From NCBI GenBank assembly GCA_014058105.1, contig JACGCM010001948.1, positions 434,001 through 498,000 of the forward strand: a DNA stretch of 64,000 bases, read 5' to 3'. The translations under genes and the position numbers were made by a program. Positions 11,821 through 22,819 of this stretch are shown here, piece by piece (positions within the stretch are counted from its first letter, which is position 1; the number at the start of each line of letters is the position of its first letter). Below the pieces are notes generated by a model that saw nothing but the letters and a program-made list of their open reading frames with translations, was not told the DNA's origin and made no database searches. The stretch is from Kingdonia uniflora (taxonomy: Eukaryota > Streptophyta > Magnoliopsida > Ranunculales > Circaeasteraceae).

Positions 11821-13540
11821 TGAACCATATCCAGGTTCGAGTACCCACCCCAACTCCTGAACAGTAACAAGTACCAAACCAGGTCACATGTTTTGATCTG
11901 ACCCAACAAGCAAGCTCGGGCCAGCTCAGCAGTTGAACCTGCGAGGGCTTCAACCCGTGAGCCAGGTCCACACCCAACCTGTCAACATGGATCAGATCAT
12001 GCCTCCCCTCATGACACAATCGCCGGATCAAGTCCAGCCGGCGATCACGATTGAATAACAGTCGGTGTCGATGACGGTTTAGGTCCAGTCACAACAACGG
12101 CCAACACCAATAGCGACTCTGATTCAACAATAACCGACCGGCCACTCCCAGTATAGTCGGTACGGTCCCTTGGGGGGGGGGAATTCCTCGGTAGTACAGG
12201 GGACCTACGGGGACGACCTCGGTAATGGTATAAGGCAAGTTGGTTAGGTACAAGCTCGTCCTTTTTTCGCACAAGGGCGGGGACATAATATGAACATAAG
12301 GGAGGGAAAGTTGTATCAATCATGGTATGATGCAGAAGATTGGCAAAACAATGAAACCCACCAGGATCCTCTGGGGCTTGTATCTTATGTGCCTCTTTGG
12401 ACAAATTGAGCTCCTACTCCACCTCAGGGAACACAAAGTACGGGTACGAGTTTTCAGCAACGTCAGTGGGTACCATATAATCCTTTTACAGATGAGGATA
12501 TATATTGGGGGGATAATAAGTCGGGTAACTGTCGAGGGAACGGAAACAGATATGGCTTTTACGACAGGAGAGGACGAGGTCGTGGAGGTCATCCCACAAA
12601 CTTTGGGTCTCGTTTCATAAATGACGGGTACCAAAGTAAACTAGCTATTGGGAACGCAATATATGCACCACAACAACAATGGTACGGATATTAGGGCAAA
12701 CCTGGAAAATCAGGTAGCAAATACGATAATTTTTGCTTTTCCAAATATGAATTAGGATGTTAAGATCAATATACCCGAGTTTGATGGGAAAATAGATGGA
12801 GATGGATTTATAGACTAGCTCAATCGGGTTGATTAGGTTTGGCTTTCAAATGATGTGGAGACCCTTGTGCAGTCATATTAATATAAATGAAACTCACAGG
12901 GTACGCTCTCAATTAGTGGGAAGGGTTACAACAACTACGGGTAATAGTTGAGGGTAATTATATTACATATTGGGACACGATGAGACGTGAGTTGATGGCT
13001 CAGTTTATTATTGGAAATTATGAGGAAGAAAGTTTTACTAAATTACAAAATTCACGTCAAACTCAGAATCAGTCGGTTGATGATTATGCAAGTGATTTTT
13101 ATCTGTTTTTATCCAGAGTTATCTTATCGGAAACCAAAGCACAACGTATTAGTCAGTTCAAGCTTGGGTTGACAAAGTGGTTATAGGATGAGTTTACCCT
13201 ATTCACTGCCCAAAGTTTATCAAAGGTTGTGGAAATGGCCAAAAGAGCGGAAACAAAGTTAAAACTAACAGTTTATAGTTGTTATTAACCTCTAATAATA
13301 TGTACTACGGCGGCAACGACAATGACTACAACGGTACCTAAAGCGACGGGGCCAGGTTCGGGAATTTGCTACAACTACGGGAAAATAGAGAATATGATGC
13401 GCGAATGTACAAATCCTAAGAAGCACATCGCTTTACTTACACAGAACCTTCATGATCATATGGATGTAGCCTTTTAGCAAATGTGGAGTGATGATTAGAA
13501 GGAAGAGATGGTCACTGCGGTGAACTGTCCATCCCATTGA
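11821..13540 (+). pseudogene. gag of outer element, central and zinc-knuckle part
   Basis: Frames between 12320 and 12640 encode an RG-rich stretch (RRGRGRGGHPTNFG). From 12760 the gag core appears: INIPEFDGKIDGDGFID, then at 12980-13186 MRRELMAQFIIGNYEEES and SVDDYASDFYLFLSR, which matches the Retrotrans_gag domain. Near 13366-13415 a CCHC knuckle reads CYNYGKIENMMREC, with the second cysteine and the histidine both lost. Stops and shifts are frequent. The family packages retrotransposon RNA. The stop TGA at 13538-13540 is followed almost at once by the polypurine tract. Confidence 0.75.
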
Positions 13541-13560
13541 ATTCGCAGACGAATTTTTCT

Positions 13561-13582
13561 TAAGGAGGGGGGAGGGGGGAGT
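13561..13582 (+). other. polypurine tract of outer element
   Basis: A purine-only run (TAAGGAGGGGGGAGG and onward) abuts the 3' LTR. It is the expected primer for plus-strand DNA synthesis. Confidence 0.85.
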
Positions 13583-13922
13583 TGATAGGAATCATGCATG
13601 ACCATAATGGTCGTGGTCGTAATTAGCGTCCCCTTAGGAGCCGACCTCTATGGGGACCCTTCCATATTCTATTTTTTTATCTTAGTATTTTTGAATAATG
13701 CCTATTTTGAAGGGTTGCGTTTGAGAAGGTGGAGGACTCCTAGTTTTATAAAGAAGTCTTAAGATATAAGGTTAAGGTAGGTTGAGTTTTGACGGGAAAA
13801 AACTTTAGTTTTAGGTTTGAAAGAAAGGTTGTAAGACCTGATTTTTTTTTTCTAGCAATTATTTAAGTTTAGTTTTAAGTTTAATTAGTCCATTTTTGTT
13901 TCTGCTTAGTTTGAGTTTATCA
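13583..13922 (+). repeat. 3' LTR of outer element
   Basis: Starts TGATAGGAATCATG and ends GAGTTTATCA. It is colinear with the 5' LTR with small indels, one a shorter T-rich tract near 13675. Confidence 0.9.
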
Positions 13923-14831
13923 CAAAGAGTTTACGGAGTCATGATTTGCACTTATACATATAGTGGGGCAACACTTCAAATTACTCTTATCACACAAAAT
14001 TGACCTTGGGTTTTGACGCTACTCAATTATAAGTTTCTAACTAATTCCTCTTAGGTAAAAAGTTACGAACTTGTTTCCCTCTTCTCCAAACTTGCTACTC
14101 TAATTTCCAAAATCGTAATTTTAGAATGAAATTCCTTCTCCGTATTTAGGTTCTGTGTATCAAATTGAGGAACCGCCGCCATCCTAAACCAAGGAAGTTG
14201 TTGGGTATGATTTTATTATAAAAATAATAACTTTATCAAGTCTCTCTACACAAAAAATTTCTCTCTCTCATCGAGTTTTATCTCTCAACAAGGGTTCTTA
14301 ATTAACCAAATTAATAAACTTCATTTGATAATGAAGTGCAACCATTTGAGAATAATGGAGTAGTATCTTATAACTTTGTAACCTAACTATACTTGATGTC
14401 TTTTGGTTGCTTAGGTAAATTTTATGCTTTATGCATACTTGGATCGCTTCGTGTTTAAAATAGTTAACTTGGTGAAGTTTGTCTTCTAATTAACTTTGTA
14501 AAGTCTATATTTTCTATAAAAAAATCATTTTTTTTACAGTATTACACTTGCAAGCATATGTTATCTTTTAGATTGGTTATGGGAAAGTCTTTAAACTACT
14601 GTATTTATGATATTATATTTATAATATGTGGATAGTATTTTTTCAGGTCAGGGTCGGGTCGGGTTGGGTAGGGTTAGCCCAGCTTTCATGACCCAACCTG
14701 TGTGTAATTGAACATTTTTTTAAAATTCGCAAGCTCACGAATCCTATTATTAGGCTAGTGATATGTTTAACGAAGTCGAATCCCAGAGGAGATAACAAAC
14801 GCTATTAGGTATTGTAGTAATTAAATATATA
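13923..14831. other. intergenic between LTR element and Helitron run
   Basis: No gene seen. At 14646-14690 there is a GGGTCGGGTCGGGTTGGG stretch with a nearby complementary ACCCAACC, a pattern common in short hAT-like plant repeats. No ends could be defined. Confidence 0.5.
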
Positions 14832-16235
14832 TATATATTACATTACACAATGGTGTTTTTAAAATAGACAAGTCTATCATTGTCTTAAATTCAAATAGAC
14901 AAGTTTGCCATTGTCTCAAAGACTAAGAGGAGCTGATATTTCTAGGAAATAACGAGATCGCCGGACGAGATTTGTTTAACTCTAATAGTTAGGGGTAGTT
15001 TCGACATAATACCTAAAAAGTAATGGTAGTTAAGTTTTATTGATTTGAGTATTGGTTTTAACTCTAATAAATACAAGGACTTCATCTCTCCAACTCTTCA
15101 TCTTTCCCAACTCTTCGTCTCCCTCAAGCTACTGCTGTTAAGTCCTGCTGCTGTGAATCACGCTTCGCATTGAGGATTGCTTCACTCAACTGATTCAGAT
15201 TCTAAGCAAGGTACTCAACTGCTATCTCTCCCAAAGTCGTATCTCCATCTCTCTAAACCTGTGATCTCTCTCTCTTCCTTGCTAATTTTGGTATTGGTTA
15301 TACTTGCTATTGTTGTTGGCTATTGTTTAGAACCAAACCCAATCCTCTCTTAATCTTCTCTCTCTTTTCTTCTTCTCCCAAACGCAATGAATCAATAATA
15401 CATGACCGATTCTTGGATCCTATTAGTTCATCAAAATATCAACTAAATGTTTTTTGAATAGGTTGTGGATCCGAGTTTGGATGAGTTCATGGAAATATAA
15501 ATTCTAATTTCATTCGTGACGAGTACAGTATGCAGGGGATAATCGTGAAATAGAAGAGCTATGATCGAGAATCATCGAGCAGCTTTGTTTATCTTTCTGA
15601 AGCCAATACTCAGGTATTTATTAATAATGCATAGTTTCTACCTAGAAAGTATGCCTTTCATGCCGTTTATACATGATACACTAAATAACTAATTAGCACA
15701 CTCAACTTTCACATGCATCGTTAGTTAGAACTGTTTATCCCTGACAAAAGGATTGAACGATTAGCGTTGTTTTAGGTAATCACCGAATTTGATTGCTTTT
15801 GATCATTGCCTAATGTGAATTTTCACTCATCCAATTGATTGACGAAAAAAAAACTGTCTTCGGGGGTGATTTGAGTAGCTTTGATTTTTCAATTCATCCT
15901 TGACTCCTTCAGAAAATAAGGAACAACTTCCACTCACCGGCATCACCATGTGCACAATTAGGAAGTTTTCAGAGTGGCTTCAGTTGTCCAATCCTTAATT
16001 ACTTTCAACTATTTGGTGTAGAGTTTATTATCAAATGATTATGGCAAAGGACTCTTATTAGTCGTTACAACTCTAACAAGTATGCTCCAAGTAATGGCAG
16101 TCGAAAGAAATCCACGAATCATCCAGTAACCGCACAACATCATATAGCCGGTTACAAGATCAAAGAGTACATGCACACCAACTGTTTGTGAAAAATTTAA
16201 AGGGTGCTTATAACAATCATGATATTGTATTACAG

Positions 16236-17233
16236 TGAAGTGAGTGGAGATAGGGAAGTACAGAGAACAATGTTGGAATTGTTCAATCAGCTTGATGGAT
16301 TTAGTAGTGATGACCGCATAAAGGTTAGCATATTCTTTTTTCACCTTTTCTAGCTTCAGTTCTACTTTCGTTTCCTGAATTTAATAACTGAGGATTGACT
16401 GTAGTAATAAAAGATATACAAATTGGACCATTTCTTTTTTTGGATAGCGTCTAAGACAAATAACAAGGGAACAACACAGAACATTGTGCCTAAGTGAAGG
16501 TGTTAAGATATATAAGATCTGATTGGCAATCGGTATATACCCATTGTTAATATATGGTATTACTTCCAAACAAGTGAAGGTGCATCATTTTATCCTTAAG
16601 TTGATGCAAGGGTGTATACATATTTACTGCATTTAGAAGATTTGATGAGTTAATATTTAACATTTATTATGATGTTTAAGTAGTAAAACGTTATAGTGTC
16701 TAATCTAAAATCTACTGTTGTTTTATACTTAAACATTGAGTGTTGTAGTTAATCATAACTCTGGTTAAGTGCAGGTGATAGCAGCAACCAATAGAGCAAA
16801 TATCCTGGATCCTGCTCTTATGCGTTCAGGTCGTTTGGATCGTAAAATTGAATTTCCACATTCTACTGAAGAAGCAAGGGCTCAGATCTTGCAGGTGTTT
16901 TCTTTTGTGATATTTGGGCGTCCCTTCTATATTTTGTGTAATATTAATATTTTTTCTTATCTTTTCCCTTTGAAATGCAAAAGGCTCAGATCTTGTAGGT
17001 GCTTTCTTTTGTGATATCTGGGTGTCCCTTCTATATTTTGTGTGACATTAATATTTTTTCTTATCTTTTCCCTTTGAAATGCAACTATACAGATCCACTC
17101 AAGGAAAATGAATGTACTTTCAGATGTAAACTTTAAAGAACTAGCTCGGTCAACTGATGATTTTAATGGGGCCCAGCTAAAAGTTGTCTGCGTGGAGGCT
17201 GGAATGTTTGCTCTTCGTCGAGATGCAACCGAG
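16236..17233 (+). pseudogene. RPT5 (fragment): 26S proteasome ATPase RPT5 fragment, three exons with introns
   Basis: Exons: 16236-16323 ([20 protein letters not shown]), 16775-16894 ([20 protein letters not shown], then [17 protein letters not shown]) and 17093-17233 ([20 protein letters not shown]). They have GT donors and AG acceptors and stay in phase. The region covers the end of the AAA core, with the sensor-1 asparagine (ATNR) and the arginine-finger segment, plus the small alpha-helical domain. RPT5 unfolds substrates at the proteasome base. The Walker A/B exons and the final C-terminal exon are missing, so no working ATPase can be made. The retained introns show DNA-level capture, and it sits inside a Helitron. 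RPT5 is chosen over other RPT subunits by remembered similarity. Confidence 0.85.
16879..17086 (+). repeat. 104-bp tandem duplication across an exon end and intron
   Basis: 16879-16982 and 16983-17086 are near-identical, each starting GGCTCAGATCTTG and continuing to TTTGAAATGCAA. The first copy contains the real donor (CTTGCAG|GTGTTT); the second has CTTGTAG|GTGCTT. This duplicates the splice donor of the second RPT5 exon. Confidence 0.9.
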
Positions 17234-17578
17234 GTATTTTACGTACCTCTTAAAACTATCCTTCATCATTGTGCGTAGAAAACTTTGACTACTTTTTGGT
17301 ACTTACCATGTCTTAACAAGTTCTAATTGTTCATGATTGTTTATTGTTGATGTTCATTATCTCAACGAGTAAACCCCCAAAACCGCAACTAATATCTCCA
17401 AACTCGATTTTCTTCGAACTGGCTTTCTTGATGGAAAATTTTAGTGTTTGAAGATTCATTATGATTATTGGATCGATATCGAGATGGTTTTTTTTTATGG
17501 TTTGAAAATTATTTTGACAAAACAACTACCAAATAGTTGTATGAAGGAAGTGCCGTGTCAATGAATTTAAGAGTTTTT

Positions 17579-17663
17579 AGCACCGAAGGTGCATTAATGG
17601 ATAATTAGGTAGCGCCGAAGGTGCGTCGACGGAATCGTCGTGGCGAGCCACGGGTAGTACTAG
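17579..17663 (+). other. Helitron A 3' terminus with serial hairpins
   Basis: Three short inverted repeats follow each other: GCACCGAAGGTGC, GCGCCGAAGGTGC and CGTGGCGAGCCACG, then CTAG. The last is the standard Helitron terminal hairpin. The two upstream ones recur in the ends at 19528 and 33106. Confidence 0.75.
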
Positions 17664-17702
17664 GTAACATTCGTCGACTATGGTCATTTACAAATATTAA
17701 GA

Positions 17703-17897
17703 TCAAATCGGACAATTAGGCTGTCCAATCTGGCTTTCGTCAGCTATTTTGGATTTCTTAATGGCGACTATTCTATTATCAGGTAACATTCCTTTGTAAA
17801 CTGCACCAAAGCCTCCTCTGCCTAGGATACCAGAGTCGTTGAAGTTGTTTGTTGCCCTTTTAAGTTCTCCTTTTAAGTTGAGAAAATCACAACACAC
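17703..17897 (-). pseudogene. wall-associated-kinase-like N-lobe fragment
   Basis: The minus-strand frame reads [20 protein letters not shown], then [20 protein letters not shown]. This is the start of a WAK-type receptor kinase domain, with an intact glycine loop (GRGGFGAV) and the VAIK lysine. It ends after [11 protein letters not shown], where WAKs usually continue ESQIEQFINEV, so the C-lobe and catalytic loop are absent. Upstream codons (to about 17960) look like a decayed juxtamembrane region with stops. In a whole gene the product would sit in the plasma membrane and phosphorylate Ser/Thr. Here it is a scrap, opposite in orientation to the Helitrons. Confidence 0.75.
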
Positions 17898-18540
17898 ATT
17901 CTAGCAATAGTTCATCTGCGGAACAACCACGTTTATGAGCTTGCTGGAAGAATCATCCTGCAGAATGCTTAGAGTACCATCTATTAAAGATAATTACATT
18001 AACTATGCTTTGAATATCATTCCCATGCTTATTTAATGAGATAGGCGTAGAGTAAATGTGCTTATTGTATAACCAGCTTATATGGTGAACCACACTTTAT
18101 CATAAGGACTTCCTATCAATCTATTTATAGAAAACAACAATAAATATTCTTTAAATTCTACTTTAATGGCTTCCCTACAAATTAAGTTCACCGCTTAGCT
18201 TTTTCTATTCATCAGAGGCTACAATAGAAACTCTTCTCATTTTCTCCATTCTCATATTCACCTTAAGCACCCCACTCTGTAGTGCTCTCCTTGAAAATGA
18301 TAGGAAAGTAAGCACTTTCTCACACACTCGCTCATTCATAATTCTCAAGGTGACTATAATCAACGATCATGTTCTTACTATTGTAGGATTACATTGTGTA
18401 CATGGGAGCACTCCCCAAAAGAGAATATTCTCCTTTATCCCATCACCATAGCATCCTACAACAAGTTCTTGAGAACAGGTAAAATACTTCAGTGTCTCTC
18501 TAAATTGAAATCAGTTTTCTTATGAACCCCAATATAGACA

Positions 18541-18625
18541 AAGTGATCCAAGAGGATCTAGGGTAATTTGGATATTAGCCAAATTCGTTCGAACGAGGTT
18601 GAGAGTCGTTCAAACGACCAAATTC
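18541..18625 (+). repeat. LTR start fragment with TTCGAA palindromes
   Basis: TGATCCAAGAGGATCTAGGG followed by TCGTTCGAACGAGG and TCGTTCAAACGACC matches the first part of the solo LTR at 39713 (TGATCCAGGAGGATCTAG). Only the U3 start is present. Confidence 0.7.
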
Positions 18626-18966
18626 CACCTATGTCATTGTAATTATGTTTCATTGAAATTAGCTACTTTGTTGTTTCATTGTTACTTTAAGCTTCTTTGA
18701 TCACCTATGCCATTGTAATTAGGTTTCATTGCCAACTTCATTGTAATTAGATTTTATTGTCTTTGTGTATTATATGTCATTGTAATTAGGTTTTATTGCT
18801 AACTTCATTGTAAGTAGGTTTTATTGTCTTTGTGTATTATATATTTACGATATAGGTCAGCCCATCAGGACGTATACATTTCGCAGTAATACAAAATTAT
18901 CTACATATATGGCACTAACGTTTATTATATTTTGGTCTAAATTGTACTTAAGTTCTAATTACACCC

Positions 18967-19053
18967 ATGACGAACTCGCCGCCTTCGCGCAAAAACGATG
19001 ACAAATATAACAGAAAGGGTCTTAAAGCTCGCGTTCAACCTAATCATCTATAG
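18967..19053 (+). pseudogene. short frame like the first exon of the Helitron D ORF
   Basis: ATG at 18967 gives MTNSPPSRKNDDKYNRKG and stops at 19051. The sequence before it (TGTCATTGTAATTAGGTTTCATTG repeats, cited in pieces) also precedes the ORF at 27516, which starts MTSLPPNNNN. It is probably a decayed copy of the same leader exon. Confidence 0.4.
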
Positions 19054-22000
19054 GATGGAGTTTATTCAGGTGTTGAAGCTATTAAGTATCTTCATAGTTA
19101 CATATTTAAGGGGCGTGAAAAGACTCAGCTTTGTGATGAAACTGCAATTAGAAGTAAATTGTGATGCAGTTAATTATGCATATTAGAGTGGATTTTTTCT
19201 TAGTTTAGTTTGAAGTAACGTCTTTGTTTGTGGACATCTTATTATATTTATCAATTTGTATGGTGAAGAAAAATGACAAACAAGTTTAATTATTTTATTC
19301 TAATGTTGAATGCTTGCCTTCTTAATTTTGTAGTTAGTGTCGAAGGTATGTAGAGTTATGAATTAAATAATTTACTTTGTTTAGTTATTTTCCGTATGAT
19401 TATCGGGACATTTTTTGGATTATCATATCCTTATGGGTTTTTTAGCATCGAAGGCGCGTTACTGGAAAATTATATAGCGCCGGAGGCGCGTCGACGTATT
19501 CACCGTGGCAAGCCACGAGTAGTACTAGTCTGTATCTCTTTATAATAACGGGGCGATGTTTTTGCCACTTTGGACAAGTTTGTCCTTATGTCCAAAGATA
19601 AAGAGGGGTTATAATTTGCTTTGGGTGCCTCGAGATTGAGACGAAGAGGGGTAATTTTGGTAATTCAAATTTCAAGCCAAAAACTAAAGATTCTAATCCC
19701 AACTCAAAACTTGAGTTTTCCTCCCCCCGACACTTTTCTTCGTCAAAAGAGAAAAAAAAGCAACAAACAAAAATATTTTAATATCAAAATCCAACGCTCT
19801 CTCTGTCTCTCTCTGCGATTTCTCTCAATCTCCTGCAATTTCTCTCATGGGTTTGGATCTCATGCTCATGATCGATGATTTAAACTGTTAGGGCTTGATG
19901 CAGAGGAAGAGCTTGGAACTGTTCATTCTTACAATTATGATGTCGGGAAGGTAGACGATGATGTCGGGAAGGTAGATGGAGATTGGGATTTGATGATTGA
20001 GTATGATGAGAAAAGATATGAGATGGAATATGAGGTGAGCTTATTTTTTTAGTTTAGTTCAAATTTAGGCATGTGGTAGTTGCTCAATTCAAATCATTTT
20101 CAAGTTTGATTTGTACTAATATTCGAATATTAAGGTTTTGAATTGTATTTGGACTGAGATTCGATGCGTCTCAAGCAATCATCGTTGCAGGTTCAAGGGT
20201 ATCTCTCTCCGAATTTGATTGAGGTTTAAATACAGTTTAAACCCTCGATTAGAACTCCAAATTCAATATAAAAAAATTCAAAGATTTCTTTTGATCAAGT
20301 GATTTTCTTCTGATGGGGTCTTAACGGAAAAGTTCACAGATTCTCTCTCCTTTTTTAAAGGATATTCGTTGTAATTGTGTCGTTGAATGGGAAATTCAAA
20401 TTAATTGCTGTGTTTATGTGGTGGTGCTTTCGTGGTGAGGTTTACATTTGAGGTCGGTCTGTTTCGTAAAGACTGGCCGGAGGTCATGAGGCTACTTATA
20501 TGAGGCTTTGTTTTTTGTTTGGGTTTGTTTTTGCTGTCTATGTGTGCACGGAGGCAAGCCATTGAAGCTACCAAAAGGGGTATGAATTGTGGGGATCGTA
20601 TAGGGAGAATGGGCATGAAATGATGATGAAAATTGCCAAGAGGATCATGTGTTAAATCGTTGTCTTGAGTCGTTTTCTCTAAAAGGTATTCAAGGTATTT
20701 CTCTCAGAATTCGATCTCATCTTTCAATGTAGATCAAGGGTATTTCTCTAAAGGCTTGATCTCAGGCTTGGATTGGTTTATGTTGTTAGGATTTGATTAG
20801 TTGAATTTCTGTTGATTATGCTATGTATGGAAACGCTGATCTCTATGGTTTTGATTATTCGGGGTTTGAATTGTTTTTATAGCAGAAGATTGTGTCGAGT
20901 TACATATGGTGATCAAAGGTAGAAGGGTACCAGTGAAGAGGGCAAGTGGATATGGAAATGAGGTATAGTTAGGAGGGGAAAATAGCGAATTTATTGAGCT
21001 TTGCATTTCATAACCAGTGTTTTAATTCGAAGATATATGGAGCCATTATAAGGTTATAGCTCGCCATTTTAAGAGATAACTTCGACAAAGAATAATTGTT
21101 GGTTATGGATAACAAGGGGTTGCCTTCGTGAAATCATCCGAGTAATATGGACTTTATGTGCCTTCATTTGGGACGTGATAATTGTTGGCTATGGATTTCA
21201 GTTATTTATCCATGTCTCAAAATGTCTATGGTCAGTGATGCATATGTGAGAAATATATAAGATATGGTGAGAATTTGGCACTTTTCTATAACAATCTCCC
21301 AAAACCCATAGTGATGCATATGCGAGAAATATATAAGAGTAGTTTAAAATAGAACCATCGTTCCTCAAGGTGAAGAGTTGAGCAAATGGAATTTGTTCTA
21401 TAGAGTTGAGGGTAATTGTCGAGGCCCATATTAGTAGTACTCGAGCATTTTATTTTACAACTTGGGTCATTTTCAGAGTCTGCCTTGGATATTCAAGGAT
21501 AAAAGAAATCAGATTTATTTGAAAGGGTGAAAGCTGGATTTAGAAAGTTGTATTTAGCCTGTACCATAGGAAGGCGGTATTGTAAGCTGAAAACATCGAT
21601 AGCAGTTAAAGGATGAATTCGAAAGTTGTATTTAGTGGTTGAGCTTGAAGGTTAAAGTCATCAAGTCTATTTCAAGAGAAGTTTTTGTACACTAAAAGCA
21701 TTGAGAGCAGCTAAAGGTTATCCAAAGTATGATGGTCTTGAAGAATAGACATCAATTATGGGGTTGAAACATGTCCGATTGATAGCGTTGCTCACTTGGC
21801 AAAACAATGTTGTGCAATACGGTTAAAGAAATCAATGGGGGTATTGGGAATATCGCGAACTTAGGTGCGGAAAATATATCAAATGGGGCTCAATTACTTT
21901 GTTTCCTAGCTTTTATCCGCAACACGTGTCCATGGTGCATACTGCATACATTGTTTGAAGGGAAAAATTAAACACAACAAATGAGTTATAGTGCCGAAGG

Positions 22001-22209
22001 ACCAAAGAAACGCGAAAAGCTTAAGATAGGGCGGGCAAGTATTTTTGTGCATATCGCAGGGTGGTTTATATATCTTACTATAAGCTATAAAACAGAGAAA
22101 ATGTTGCCCAATTGTTTTTTCACAACTCTATACAAGTCTTACTTCGTAGTGCCATACGTTTTTAAGTGTACCTCATTTCACTGAGCTCAGTTGATTGCTC
22201 ATTATTCAG

Positions 22210-22311
22210 GCATTTGCATCCCAGTTTGGTTACTGCAGTAATAAATTGAAGATTTATCCAAAAAAAGTCAAGGTCAATGGAGGTTCTATTGGACATCATT
22301 TGGTGCATCAG
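22210..22311 (+). pseudogene. peroxisomal 3-ketoacyl-CoA thiolase-like exon
   Basis: A 102-base segment bounded by CAG and GT reads AFASQFGYCSNKLKIYPKKV, then KVNGGSIGHHLVHQ. It matches the C-terminal thiolase domain, where families read AFASQ...VNVNGGAIAIGHPLG. The catalytic histidine of GHPLG remains, but the proline is H and about two codons of the GGAIAI segment are missing. Thiolase splits ketoacyl-CoA in beta-oxidation. A single exon without neighbours cannot act. It lies in Helitron C, so capture is likely. Confidence 0.65.
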
Positions 22312-22819
22312 GTATAAACCGAATTGAAAATACAGTGTGTTAACAGGCCAATCTTCTTATATCTTTCATTTATAAAATCAATGAAAGATTTCTCTATAAT
22401 TGGTTGACCTTTATTTTGTATGCGTGTTGTTGGCTGATATACAACTTCTCATTTTTCAAGAATCTCATTCTATGCTAACTATTTTGGGTTTGGTTATTGC
22501 ATGTGATTAGGTGGTTGAGTTCTATGACTAAATCATTAGCATATTTAGCAAAAATTGGGTGTCCATAGTTGAACGTGGGGAACATAATATTTCTTACAGA
22601 AGTGGTTCATAGTGCTACATAGGTTTGGTGAACGTTTTTGTGCATTTTTTGTGTTATTGATAGTTTGTCCATTGAACTAATCTGGTATGTATCTTTTATA
22701 ATATACCGTTTTTCGACGTTGAATGGTCTTAAATGCTTACGTAATTTTATGAAGGATGTTCTTATATGAAAAAGATACTTGCTAACTTTTTGTACATAAA
22801 AAAGTATTATCTTCTATAA

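Larger units (their letters stand above)
1669..13922 (+). mobile_element. outer LTR retrotransposon, gag-only (TR-GAG type) of Ty3/gypsy origin
   Basis: Two direct LTRs (1669-2014 and 13583-13922) bound the element. A primer-binding site follows the 5' LTR and a G-rich polypurine tract precedes the 3' LTR. The only coding sequence of its own is gag: N-terminal part near 2071-2831, central and zinc-knuckle part at 11821-13540. The polypurine tract follows about 20 bases after the gag stop, so no protease, RT or integrase is present. That is the TR-GAG type of non-autonomous element. Two later insertions fill its middle. The LTRs differ visibly, by roughly 12-15% by eye, and the flanking pentamers CGAAT and CAAAG share only 3 of 5 bases, so the insertion is old. 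Confidence 0.85.
14832..17663 (+). mobile_element. Helitron A, carrying RPT5 exons
   Basis: The 5' end (TATATATTACATTACACAAT) matches the clean 5' end of Helitron D at 25433 except for its second base, and both continue with CAAATAGACAAGT-type repeats and GAGATCG..GGACGAGATTTG. The 3' end has the Helitron hairpin CGTGGCGAGCCACG (17639-17652) followed by GGTAGTACTAG, so CTAG ends at 17663. The next base is G, not the usual T. The element has no Rep/helicase. Its cargo is a three-exon piece of a proteasome ATPase gene in the same orientation. Confidence 0.75.
17664..19528 (+). mobile_element. Helitron B, 3' end clear, 5' end not found
   Basis: The right end has hairpin CGTGGCAAGCCACG (19504-19517) followed by AGTAGTACTAG, ending CTAG at 19528. 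The next base starts another Helitron. The left limit is unresolved: after Helitron A the sequence reads GTAACATTCGTC, not a TC start. The segment includes a kinase fragment, an LTR scrap and a short frame resembling the start of the ORF in Helitron D. Confidence 0.55.

Noticed and set aside
12045..12404. Minus-strand protein of 119 residues
   Set aside because: It is antisense to the gag frame of the outer retrotransposon and has no domain of its own.
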